A stretch of DNA of 15,402 nucleotides from NCBI GenBank assembly GCA_964383325.1, contig CAYLGY010000061.1, positions 1 through 15,402 of the forward strand, given 5' to 3'. The notes under the pieces were generated by a model. It was given only the letters and a program-made list of their open reading frames with translations. It was not told the DNA's origin and made no database searches. This DNA comes from CAYLGY01 sp964383325. Lineage in GTDB: Bacteria > Pseudomonadota > Alphaproteobacteria > Rhizobiales > Rhizobiaceae. Below are positions 1 to 6,716 of the stretch, in pieces. A program made the translations under genes and the position numbers. How positions within the stretch are numbered: the stretch's first letter is position 1; each line of letters opens with the position of its first letter.

Positions 1-241
1 GCCGATCTGCGTGCTCGACGAGGTCGATGCGCCGCTCGACGATCACAATGTCGAGCGCTTCTGCAATCTCCTCGACCGGATGGTGCGCGCCACCGAGACC
101 CGCTTCATCGTCATCACCCATAATCCGATCACCATGTCGCGCATGAACCGGCTCTTCGGCGTCACCATGGCCGAACAGGGCGTCAGCCAGCTGGTTTCAG
201 TGAGCCTCGACGAGGCGGAAAGGCTCCGCGAGGCGGTCTGA
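1..241 (+). CDS. smc: Chromosome segregation protein SMC, C-terminal fragment
   Basis: Only the last 79 codons are in the window, in frame from base 2; the gene enters from the left edge. SMC is the long coiled-coil ATPase that, with ScpA and ScpB, organises and separates the bacterial chromosome. The fragment is the C-terminal half of the head domain. It begins in the Walker B strand (PICVLDEVDAPLDD, with the Asp-Glu pair that binds Mg and activates water), then the D-loop, then the switch-histidine strand FIVITHNPITM. It ends in the conserved tail RLFGVTMAEQGVSQLVSVSL. The ABC signature motif and coiled coil lie outside. It is followed after 128 bp by ppdK on the same strand. The family call is very safe because the Walker B and tail motifs are SMC-specific rather than general ABC-type. 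Confidence 0.95.
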   Translation, partial: PICVLDEVDAPLDDHNVERFCNLLDRMVRATETRFIVITHNPITMSRMNRLFGVTMAEQGVSQLVSVSLDEAERLREAV

Positions 242-369
242 CCGGAGCGGCTCGCGGTTTCAAACGATTTTGTTGGTGATGTGATCGTCCTTGGCCATGG
301 TGCGACGCAGCAATCTTGGCTATGGCAGGACCAGAAAGAGGCTGGCATACAAGGAAGAGGTTTCCGGCA

Positions 370-3007
370 ATGACGAAATGGGTATACGGTTTCGGCGACG
401 GCAAGGCGGAGGGTACCGCTGGCGACCGTGACCTGCTGGGGGGCAAGGGCGCCAATCTGGCAGAGATGTGCGCGCTCGGGCTGCCCGTGCCGCCGGGCTT
501 CACCATCACGACGGAAGCCTGCAATCGCTACTATGCCGATGGGCGCAAATTCCCGGACGGTCTCGCCGAACAGGTGGAGACCGCGCTGGAGGCCATGGGC
601 GCGATCACGGGCAAGCGCTTCGGAGATGCCAACCGCCTGCAGCTTGTCTCGGTTCGTTCCGGGGCCCGTGCGTCGATGCCGGGCATGATGGATACGGTGC
701 TCAATCTCGGCCTCAATGACGAGACCGTTACCGCGCTGGCGCGCGATTCAGGCGATGAGCGTTTTGCCTTCGACAGCTATCGCCGCTTCATCCAGATGTA
801 CAGCAATGTGGTCCTTGGCCTCGACCATGATGTCTTCGAGGAGATCCTGGAAGAGGAAAAGGCGCAGCGCGGCGTGGAGCTGGATACAGAACTTGACGCC
901 GACGACTGGCGCCGGATCATCGGTCTCTACAAGGCGAAGATCGTCGAGGAGCTGGACGCGCCCTTTCCCCAGGACCCGCACGAGCAATTGTGGGGCGCCA
1001 TCGGCGCGGTGTTCGCGAGCTGGATGAACCCGCGCGCCGTAACCTATCGGAAACTGCATGACATTCCTGCATCCTGGGGAACCGCGGTCAATGTGCAGGC
1101 GATGGTGTTTGGCAATATGGGCGAGGATTCGGCCACAGGCGTCGCCTTCACGCGCAACCCGTCCACGGGCGAGAAGCGGCTCTATGGCGAGTTCCTCGTC
1201 AATGCGCAGGGCGAGGACGTCGTCGCCGGCATCCGTACGCCGCAGAGCCTGACCGAATATGCGCGCATCGAGGCTGCGTCCGACCGGCCTTCGCTGGAAA
1301 AGCTGATGCCCGAGGCATTCGCGCAGTTTCTCGACATCGCCAACCGGCTCGAAGCGCATTACCGCGACATGCAGGATCTCGAATTCACCATCGAGCGCGG
1401 CAAGCTGTGGNNNNNNNNNNCTGCGCATCGCAGCCGAGATGGCGGCCGAGGGCCTGCTGACGCGGGAGGAGGCGGTGTGCAGGATCGATCCGGCAGCGCT
1501 CGACCAGCTCCTGCATCCGACCCTCGACCCCAAGGCCGAGCGCGACGTGGTTGGCGTCGGCCTACCGGCTTCTCCCGGCGCGGCGACGGGCGAAATCGTG
1601 TTCTCCTCCGATGAGGCCGAGGCGAAGAACGCGCTCGGACACAAGGTCATCCTGGTCCGGATCGAAACCAGTCCGGAAGATATTCACGGCATGCATGCCG
1701 CCCAGGGGATCCTGACGACACGCGGCGGCATGACCAGCCATGCGGCCGTGGTCGCGCGCGGCATGGGCAAGCCCTGCGTCTCGGGGGCCGGCAATCTGCG
1801 CGTCGATTATCGCGCCGAAACGCTGCAAGCGATGGGCAGGACCTTCCGCAAGGGGGACATCGTCACGATCGACGGAACGACGGGACAGGTCCTTGCCGGA
1901 GCGGTGGCGATGCTGCAGCCGGAACTGTCGGGCGACTTCGCGACGATCATGCAATGGGCTGACGAGACAAGGCGCATGCAGGTGCGCACCAATGCCGAGA
2001 CGCCTGCAGATGCGCGCGCGGCCCGTTCCTTCGGTGCCGAAGGCATCGGCCTGTGCCGGACCGAGCACATGTTCTTCGAGGATGACCGGATCATCGCCAT
2101 GCGCGAGATGATCCTTGCCGAAGATGAATCGGGACGGCGGGCGGCGCTGGCAAAGCTTCTGCCCATGCAGCGCAAGGATTTCGCGGAGCTTTTCGAGATC
2201 ATGGCCGGCCTGCCGGTGACGATCCGCCTGCTCGACCCGCCCCTGCACGAGTTCCTGCCCAAAAGCGAGGAAGAGATCGAGGAGGTGGCCGCCTCCCTCG
2301 ATGTGCCGGCCGACAAGCTCCGGGCGCGCACCGAGGCCCTGCATGAATTCAACCCGATGCTGGGGCACCGCGGCTGCCGTCTCGCCGTCTCCTATCCCGA
2401 AATTGCCGAGATGCAGGCCCGGGCGATTTTCGAAGCCGCGGCGGATGCGGGCGAGGCGACGGGCCGCCAGGTCGTCCCCGAAGTGATGGTGCCGCTGGTG
2501 GCGACACGAGCGGAACTGGATTTCGTGAAGGCGCGCATCGATGCGGTGGCCGCCGAAGTCATGGCCGAACGCGGCACGACAATCGAATATCTCGTCGGCA
2601 CCATGATCGAATTGCCGCGCGCAGCGCTGCTTGCCGACAGGATTGCCGAGGCGGCGGAGTTCTTTTCCTTCGGCACGAACGATCTGACCCAGACCACGTT
2701 CGGAATTTCCCGCGACGATTCCTCTTCCTTCATCGAGACCTATCGGCAGAAGGGGATTCTCGACCAGGATCCGTTCATTTCCCTCGATCTGGACGGAGTT
2801 GGCGAACTGATTCGCATCGCGGTGGACAAGGGCAGGACCAGCCGGCCATCGATCAAGCTCGGCATTTGCGGCGAGCATGGCGGCGATCCGGCGTCGATTC
2901 GCTTCTGCGAAGGGATCGGGATGGATTATGTCTCCTGCTCGCCCTTCCGGGTGCCGATTGCACGCCTTGCTGCGGCGCAGGCGGCGATCCGGGGAGGGAC
3001 CACATGA
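370..3007 (+). CDS. ppdK: Pyruvate, phosphate dikinase (interrupted by a scaffold gap)
   Basis: The enzyme interconverts pyruvate, ATP and phosphate with PEP, AMP and pyrophosphate, linking glycolysis and gluconeogenesis in the cytoplasm. The chosen ATG (MTKWVYGFG) has AAGGAAGAGG nine bases upstream; an in-frame ATG at 316 has no such support. The 347 codons before the N run form the ATP-grasp nucleotide domain (GGKGANLAEM, SVRSGARASMPGMMDT). The 528 codons after it hold the phosphohistidine domain (RGGMTSHAA, His codon 1739-1741) and the PEP/pyruvate barrel with GTMIELPRA, FGTNDLTQ and CGEHGGDP (catalytic Cys codon 2867-2869). With about 14 residues missing in the gap, total length is about 889, normal for the family. 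The ten N put the two halves in different frames. I read this as a gap-size artefact, not a mutation. The last codon and stop lie in a palindromic repeat. Confidence 0.96.
1411..1420. other. Scaffold gap (ten N) inside ppdK
   Basis: Ten consecutive N separate codons ending GKLW from codons starting LRIAAEM. In pyruvate phosphate dikinases these two segments are normally joined by about 14 residues, of the type MLQTRxGKRTAxAA, which include a nucleotide-binding arginine. The real gap is therefore probably about 42 bases, a multiple of three, and ten is a placeholder. The estimate rests on remembered family alignments, not on a search. Confidence 0.9.
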
Positions 3008-3074
3008 TCCCGGAAAGTGGCCTCCGCTTTCCGGACAGGATCATGCGGCGACAGGAAATCACATGATCCCGGAA
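3001..3074 (+). repeat. Palindromic intergenic repeat, copy A (one and a half units)
   Basis: A 15-base direct repeat, CACATGATCCCGGAA, occurs at 3001-3015 and 3060-3074. The first unit folds into a long hairpin. CATGATC (3003-3009) pairs with GATCATG (3039-3045), and CCGGAAAG (3010-3017) pairs with CTTTCCGG (3027-3034), with a 9-base loop and a 4-base bulge at 3035-3038. The second unit stops after CCGGAA. The same arrangement recurs inverted at 12334-12426, sharing an exact 18-base core (3003-3020 against 12357-12374). It resembles the RIME/REP-like palindromic repeats common between genes in Hyphomicrobiales; that family link is from memory. The ppdK stop codon is within it. Confidence 0.85.
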
Positions 3075-3094
3075 TGGCGGGTCATGAGGACCGC

Positions 3095-3123
3095 GGAATC
3101 GCCGCCGCGTTCGGGGCGATTCC
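3095..3123. terminator. Hairpin between convergent genes, possible two-way terminator
   Basis: GGAATCGCC (3095-3103) is followed by an 11-base GC-rich loop and the perfect complement GGCGATTCC (3115-3123). The stem lies between the end of ppdK and the end of the opposing small gene, where a shared terminator is expected. No T-run follows on either strand, so it is not a classic intrinsic terminator. It may instead stabilise 3' ends or act with Rho. Confidence 0.4.
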
Positions 3124-3141
3124 AGTCGACGGGAAGATGCC

Positions 3142-3498
3142 TCAGGCCGCAAGTTCCATGCGGCTCAGCTCTTCCATGACTTCGGCGAAGGATTGCGCCA
3201 TTTCGGCATAGGCATTGTCATTGTCGCTGGCTGCTGGCCGGACGCTGAGGGTGCGACCATCTTCTTCCAGATGCACCAGCAGGATGCGCCGGCCGTCTCC
3301 AGCGCCGGCACAGATCGCCGCAATGCGCTGCGTGTCGCCGCAGCCCACGGCAGGCATCTGGAACAGGAACCGGTAGCCGGCGACCTCCACGGCGTCCTGG
3401 ACGGTTTCGCTGAATCCCTTTGCGACGACATTCTGCAATTGCAGCGCCAGCTCCAGTTCGACGGCTTCCAGCGAAATTTCCGGGTTCAACTCGTTCAT
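3142..3498 (-). CDS. Hypothetical protein, 118 residues
   Basis: I do not recognise the family. The gene is supported by an ATG (complement of 3496-3498) with GAGGT five bases upstream, by an uninterrupted frame with normal codon use, and by its convergent position after ppdK. The product (MNELNPEISLEAVELEL...) is acidic and soluble, with no signal peptide or membrane segment. It starts with a probable amphipathic helix, has a central part that looks like alternating strands (YRFLFQMP, RRILLVHLEEDGRTLSV), a low-complexity SDNDN linker, and a C-terminal helix rich in Glu and Met. Two cysteines lie in the middle (VGCGDT, AAICAG). Nothing indicates a catalytic site. The longer plus-strand frame over the same bases lacks a good start and is probably a shadow. 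Confidence 0.72.
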   Translation of the reverse strand: MNELNPEISLEAVELELALQLQNVVAKGFSETVQDAVEVAGYRFLFQMPAVGCGDTQRIAAICAGAGDGRRILLVHLEEDGRTLSVRPAASDNDNAYAEMAQSFAEVMEELSRMELAA

Positions 3499-3682
3499 GT
3501 CACACCTCGATTGCTACGCGTCCCCCTGTCCTTTCTCGACCAGGAATTCGGGCGCACGGTGGCGGGAGTGTGGCTGGAAAAGGGAAGTTTCGGGACCAGC
3601 GCGCAAATGCGCCGGCTTGGCGTTCAAATCCTGTTACGGATCATGAAAACAAGCAGTTGGAGCTGGAAGGGGAATCGGGGTC

Positions 3683-4342
3683 TCAACTTGCGAGCAGACC
3701 GTCGAGAGAGGGCAGGATCAGCTCCGGTGCAAGGTCTTGATATTCGTCCGGTTCGCCCGCCCGGTTGATCCACACCGTGCGGAAGCCAAAACTCGTCGCA
3801 CCCGCCACATCCCACCGGTTCGAGGACTGGAAAGAGACCGCGTCCGGGTAGAGGCGCCAATGATTCGTAACGATTTCATAAACTTCCGGCACAGTCTTGA
3901 ATCTGCGGATCGGATCGACCGAAAACACCTCATCAAGGACGGTATCGAGGGCGGCCGAGCGTACCGCCGATTCAAGCATGGCGGGAGAGCCGTTCGACAG
4001 TATGGCCAGGCGGGCGCCGGCTGTCTTCAGGGCTCGCAGCACGCGCGGAACTTCTTCATAGCAGTCGAGCTGCCAGTAGGCTTCGAGCAGTCTGTCACGC
4101 AAGGCGCGATCCACGCTCGGCACCTTCTGCAAGGCGTAATCCAGCGCCTGTTCCGTCAGGACCCAGAAATCGGCGTAATGGCCGGTCATGGTGCGGATCC
4201 AGGAATATTCGAGCTGTTTGGCGCGCCAGATTTCCGACAGGCGCTGGCCATCCGGCCCGATCTCGCCGGCATGGCGTCGCACCGCGGCATGCACGTCGAA
4301 CAGGGTGCCATAGGCATCGAAAACATAGGCAGAATGCAACAT
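3683..4342 (-). CDS. Haloacid dehalogenase, type II (L-2-haloacid dehalogenase-like)
   Basis: The product has 219 residues and belongs to the HAD superfamily; proteins of this type hydrolyse the carbon-halogen bond of L-2-haloacids through an aspartyl ester. The residues known from L-2-haloacid dehalogenases are all visible: nucleophile Asp9 in FDAYGTLFD, Arg40 in IWRAKQLEYSW, Ser116-Asn117 in LSNGSP, Lys149 in RRFKTVPEVYE, Tyr155, and Ser173, Asn175 and Asp178 in SSNRWD. The start is the ATG complementary to 4340-4342, with GGAGG six bases upstream; a longer frame to 4420 has an implausible N-terminus. It diverges from the aminotransferase gene and is followed, after 184 bp with no evident feature, by the small hypothetical gene. 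The true substrate may not be halogenated, since many genomic relatives are uncharacterised. Confidence 0.9.
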   Translation of the reverse strand: MLHSAYVFDAYGTLFDVHAAVRRHAGEIGPDGQRLSEIWRAKQLEYSWIRTMTGHYADFWVLTEQALDYALQKVPSVDRALRDRLLEAYWQLDCYEEVPRVLRALKTAGARLAILSNGSPAMLESAVRSAALDTVLDEVFSVDPIRRFKTVPEVYEIVTNHWRLYPDAVSFQSSNRWDVAGATSFGFRTVWINRAGEPDEYQDLAPELILPSLDGLLAS

Positions 4343-4366
4343 TGGACGCCTCCGGTCTGCTTGCAG

Positions 4367-4397
4367 ACTTGACCGTAACCCATTGCACAGGTCAAGT
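4367..4397. promoter_or_regulatory. Perfect 8-bp inverted repeat in divergent promoter region
   Basis: ACTTGACC (4367-4374) and GGTCAAGT (4390-4397) are exact reverse complements separated by 15 bases, midway between the divergent dehalogenase and aminotransferase genes. Because of the symmetry each strand reads TTGACC, 17 bases, TCAAGT, which is a fair -35 with a poor -10. On the minus strand this would start transcription about 18 bases before the dehalogenase ATG, just ahead of its GGAGG. It could equally be an operator for a dimeric regulator. Confidence 0.4.
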
Positions 4398-4466
4398 GGA
4401 GGAGAAAGGTTCCGGGCCATTGCGCATGGTCTGGAACGGGGGGTATTTCAGATTCGGAGCAGACAG

Positions 4467-5333
4467 ATGACAGTCGATACAAGCGCGCAATCCGTGACGT
4501 GGACCTATGTTGATGGCCAATGGCTGGAAGGGAATGCGCCAATTCTCGGGCCGCGCAGCCATGCGTTCTGGCTCGGAACGAGCGTGTTCGACGGCGCGCG
4601 CTGGTTCGAGAATGTGGCGCCGGATCTCGATCGCCACGCGGCACGGGTGAATGCGAGCGCCGAGGCCCTGGGCCTGCGTCCGACGCTCTCTGCCGACGAG
4701 ATTGCCGGCTTGACCTGGGAAGGCTTGCGGCGCTTCGACGGCGCAACCGCCGTCTATATCCGGCCGATGTACTGGGCCGAGCATGGCGGCTACATGGGCG
4801 TGCCCGCCGAGCCGGAATCGACGCGCTTCTGTCTCTGCCTCTATGAAGCGCCAATGATTCCTTCGGCCGGCTTCTCGATCACGGTATCGCCGTTTCGCAG
4901 GCCGACGCTGGAGACCATGCCGACCAATGCCAAGGCGGGCTGCCTCTATCCGAACAATGGCCGCGCCATCGTGGAAGCGCGCTCGCGCGGCTTCGACAAT
5001 GCGCTGGTGCTTGATCTGCTTGGCAATGTGGCCGAAACCGCAACATCCAATATCTTCCTCGTCAAGGATGGCATCGTCCAGACGCCGGCCGCGAACGGCA
5101 CCTTCCTGTCCGGCATTACCCGTTCGCGCGTCATCGAGCTGCTGAAAGATGCCGGGACGAGCGTAGTCGAACGCGCGATACCGGTACGCGATTTTCTGGA
5201 GGCGGACGAAATCTTCTCTACCGGCAACCATTCGAAGGTCGTGCCCGTGATCCGCATCGAGGACCGCGAACTGCAACCGGGGCCGATTGCGAAAAAGGCG
5301 CGGGATCTTTACTGGGAATGGGCGCATTCCTGA
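4467..5333 (+). CDS. Branched-chain amino acid aminotransferase-like protein (class IV, PLP)
   Basis: The 288-residue product is a fold type IV PLP aminotransferase, probably moving amino groups between branched-chain amino acids or related substrates and 2-oxoglutarate. Visible signs are GTSVFDGARWFE (N-terminal substrate loop), IRPMYW, the PLP lysine Lys156 in TNAKAG, Glu190 in NVAETATSNIFLVKDG that contacts the pyridine nitrogen, and the phosphate-binding FLSGITRSRVIEL. The start is an ATG with GGAG seven bases upstream; the frame extends to an ATG at 4383 but that N-terminus is unlikely and would reach into the divergent promoter region. Length is slightly below the roughly 300 residues of IlvE. 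It could be a paralogue rather than the main ilvE, and D-amino acid aminotransferase or aminodeoxychorismate lyase activity cannot be excluded from sequence alone. Confidence 0.9.
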   Translation: MTVDTSAQSVTWTYVDGQWLEGNAPILGPRSHAFWLGTSVFDGARWFENVAPDLDRHAARVNASAEALGLRPTLSADEIAGLTWEGLRRFDGATAVYIRPMYWAEHGGYMGVPAEPESTRFCLCLYEAPMIPSAGFSITVSPFRRPTLETMPTNAKAGCLYPNNGRAIVEARSRGFDNALVLDLLGNVAETATSNIFLVKDGIVQTPAANGTFLSGITRSRVIELLKDAGTSVVERAIPVRDFLEADEIFSTGNHSKVVPVIRIEDRELQPGPIAKKARDLYWEWAHS

Positions 5334-5351
5334 GTTGCACGGAAATCGTGA

Positions 5352-5379
5352 TGCCGGCGACCGCTTTCAATCGCCGGCA
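5352..5379 (+). terminator. Hairpin between aminotransferase gene and sodB
   Basis: TGCCGGCGA (5352-5360) and TCGCCGGCA (5371-5379) form a perfect 9-bp stem with a 10-base loop. It sits 18 bases after the aminotransferase stop codon and 50 bases before the sodB start. No T-run follows, so it may be a weak or Rho-assisted terminator, or a structure in the sodB leader. Intrinsic termination is not proven. Confidence 0.4.
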
Positions 5380-5429
5380 GGCACACTATGTTGAATCTGT
5401 CACCCCAAGTTGAAGAAGGAGTTGTTGCA

Positions 5430-6029
5430 ATGGCTTTCGAGCTTCCGGAACTTCCATATGACTATGAGGCCCTTCAGCCCTACATGTCGAAAGAAACGCT
5501 GGAATACCATCACGACAAGCACCACAAGGCCTATGTCGACAATGGCAACAAGCTGGCCGCCGAGGCCGGCATGGACAATCTTTCGCTCGAGGAAGTCGTC
5601 AAGCAGTCCTTCGGAAAGAACCAGGGTCTGTTCAACAATGCCGCGCAGCATTACAACCATGTTCATTTCTGGAAATGGATGAAGAAGGACGGCGGCGGCA
5701 AATCCCTTCCGGGCGCGCTCCAGAAGGCCATCGACAGCGATCTTGGCGGCTATGACAAGTTTCGCGCCGATTTCCTCAATGCCGGCGCGACGCAGTTCGG
5801 TTCCGGCTGGGCCTGGATCGCGGTCAAGGACGGCAAGCTCGAGATCATGAAAACGCCCAATGGCGAGAACCCGCTCGTCCATGGCGGCGTGCCGATCCTT
5901 GGCGTGGATGTGTGGGAGCACTCCTATTACATCGATTATCGCAATGCGCGGCCAAAATACCTTGAGGCCTTTGTCGATCATCTCATCAATTGGGATTACG
6001 TGCTGGAGTGCTACGAGAAGGCCCGCTAG
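5430..6029 (+). CDS. sodB: Superoxide dismutase, iron/manganese family
   Basis: The enzyme converts superoxide to oxygen and hydrogen peroxide. The 199-residue product has the normal length and all four metal ligands: His27 (EYHHDKHHKAY), His77 (NNAAQHYNHVHFW), Asp160 and His164 (DVWEHSYYIDYRN). Gln73 in NNAAQ matches the active-site glutamine position typical of iron-type enzymes, so iron or cambialistic use is more likely than strict manganese. The start MAFELPELPY is the family start and has AAGGAG eight bases upstream; the frame runs to an ATG at 5388 that would add 14 unusual residues and was rejected. No signal peptide is present, so it acts in the cytoplasm. The next genes are cytochromes with their own upstream region, so sodB is probably transcribed alone. 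Confidence 0.98.
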   Translation: MAFELPELPYDYEALQPYMSKETLEYHHDKHHKAYVDNGNKLAAEAGMDNLSLEEVVKQSFGKNQGLFNNAAQHYNHVHFWKWMKKDGGGKSLPGALQKAIDSDLGGYDKFRADFLNAGATQFGSGWAWIAVKDGKLEIMKTPNGENPLVHGGVPILGVDVWEHSYYIDYRNARPKYLEAFVDHLINWDYVLECYEKAR

Positions 6030-6056
6030 GTTTCGGCGCCATCACGGAAAGAGCAT

Positions 6057-6117
6057 GCCGGTTCAACCAGCCGGCCTTCTAAGAACCGGACGGGGAGAAG
6101 GACTGGATCCCTTCTTT
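6057..6117 (+). terminator. Two short hairpins downstream of sodB, possible terminators
   Basis: GCCGGTT (6057-6063) pairs with AGCCGGC (6069-6075), with one G-T wobble and a 5-base loop, followed by CTTCT. Further on AGAAGG (6096-6101) pairs with CCTTCT (6110-6115), followed by TTCC and a T/C-rich stretch. Either could end the sodB transcript. Both are modest: short stems and imperfect T-tracts. Confidence 0.35.
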
Positions 6118-6131
6118 CCGTCTGTTTCATA

Positions 6132-6146
6132 TTGACAGTGCGTCAA
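6132..6146. promoter_or_regulatory. TTGAC-N5-GTCAA inverted repeat upstream of cytochrome genes
   Basis: TTGAC (6132-6136) and GTCAA (6142-6146) flank five bases, 89 bp before the cytochrome c' start. The site resembles an FNR/FixK/NnrR box (TTGAT-N4-ATCAA) but its spacing is one base too long. TTGACA (6132-6137) also matches a -35 box, but no good -10 lies 16-18 bases on. A regulatory role is a guess based on position and on the usual oxygen or NO control of cytochrome c' genes. Confidence 0.3.
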
Positions 6147-6235
6147 CGGAAATCGTGCCTGTTCACGCAAGGTTTATGCTGCTCGAGCACGCATTTTGCC
6201 TATCATGCGCCATTGGTTTTCATGGGAGGAAAATC

Positions 6236-6706
6236 GTGAAACGCATGCTTGCCGGAATTGCCGCGATCGGACTGTCACTCTCGGTCCCGATCACGATCGT
6301 CCATGCGCAGGAGAGCGCTGAGGAAGCCGTTCCTGCCCGCAAGGCCCTGATGCAGGCCAATGGCGCCGTGGCGGCGCTTGGCGGGGCGATGATGAAGGGC
6401 GAGATGGAATACCAGCCGGCAGTTGCCAAGGCGGTAATCGCTACCTTCCGGGCCGTTTCGCTCTCGATCGGCTCGCATTTTCCCGCAGGATCGCAGGATG
6501 TCGCCGGTTCGCGGGCATCATCCGCCATCTGGGAAAATGCGACGGGATTTGCCGAGCTGGTTGCAAAGCTGCAAGCGGATACGGCGGCAGCCGTCGAGGC
6601 TTCGGGCAAGGACGGGCCGGCGGATCTTGCCAGCTTCCAGGCAGCAGTCAGCCCGATCATGCGCGACTGCCAGACCTGCCACGAGCAGTTCCGGGTCAGT
6701 AACTGA
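6236..6706 (+). CDS. Cytochrome c' / c556 family protein, periplasmic
   Basis: The 156-residue precursor begins with a Sec signal peptide (MKRMLAGIAAIGLSLSVP..., probable cleavage after VHA near residue 24). It continues as an all-helical domain of about 132 residues ending in a single C-terminal heme motif CQTCH (Cys145, Cys148, His149), the layout of the cytochrome c' family. The start is a GTG with GGGAGG six bases upstream; an in-frame ATG three codons on is the alternative, and frames further upstream would spoil the signal peptide. Cytochromes c' bind NO in a five-coordinate heme, while c556 forms have a Met sixth ligand from the first helix. Met39 in RKALMQ could play that part, so electron transfer rather than NO binding remains possible. 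The next gene, a diheme cytochrome, starts 10 bases after the stop, so the two probably form an operon. Confidence 0.9.
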   Translation: MKRMLAGIAAIGLSLSVPITIVHAQESAEEAVPARKALMQANGAVAALGGAMMKGEMEYQPAVAKAVIATFRAVSLSIGSHFPAGSQDVAGSRASSAIWENATGFAELVAKLQADTAAAVEASGKDGPADLASFQAAVSPIMRDCQTCHEQFRVSN

Positions 6707-6716
6707 TACACCGGAC

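Noticed and set aside
1421..1438. Real frameshift or pseudogene in ppdK
   Set aside because: The frame change coincides exactly with the N run, and all active-site motifs on both sides are intact.
1562..2878. 438-codon open frame on the minus strand inside ppdK
   Set aside because: High-GC shadow of the ppdK reading frame; no motifs, and the opposite strand has all catalytic residues of PpdK.
3601..3612. GCGCA-AA-TGCGC palindrome between the small gene and the dehalogenase gene
   Set aside because: Only five bases per arm in high-GC sequence, with no T-run or position that suggests function; likely chance.
4392..5327. 311-codon minus-strand frame across the aminotransferase gene
   Set aside because: Shadow of a well-supported class IV aminotransferase; rich in Arg and His, no domain.
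5388..5429. Extended sodB start adding 14 residues
   Set aside because: The upstream ATG lacks a ribosome site, and the family begins at the next ATG (MAFELPELPY), which has AAGGAG.
6132..6146. A true FNR/FixK box
   Set aside because: The arms TTGAC and GTCAA are separated by five bases, while the consensus needs four (TTGAT-N4-ATCAA), so I list it only as an inverted repeat.
6155..6235. Extended N-terminus of the cytochrome c' gene
   Set aside because: It would place a polar 27-residue stretch before the signal peptide; the GTG at 6236 has a strong GGGAGG.
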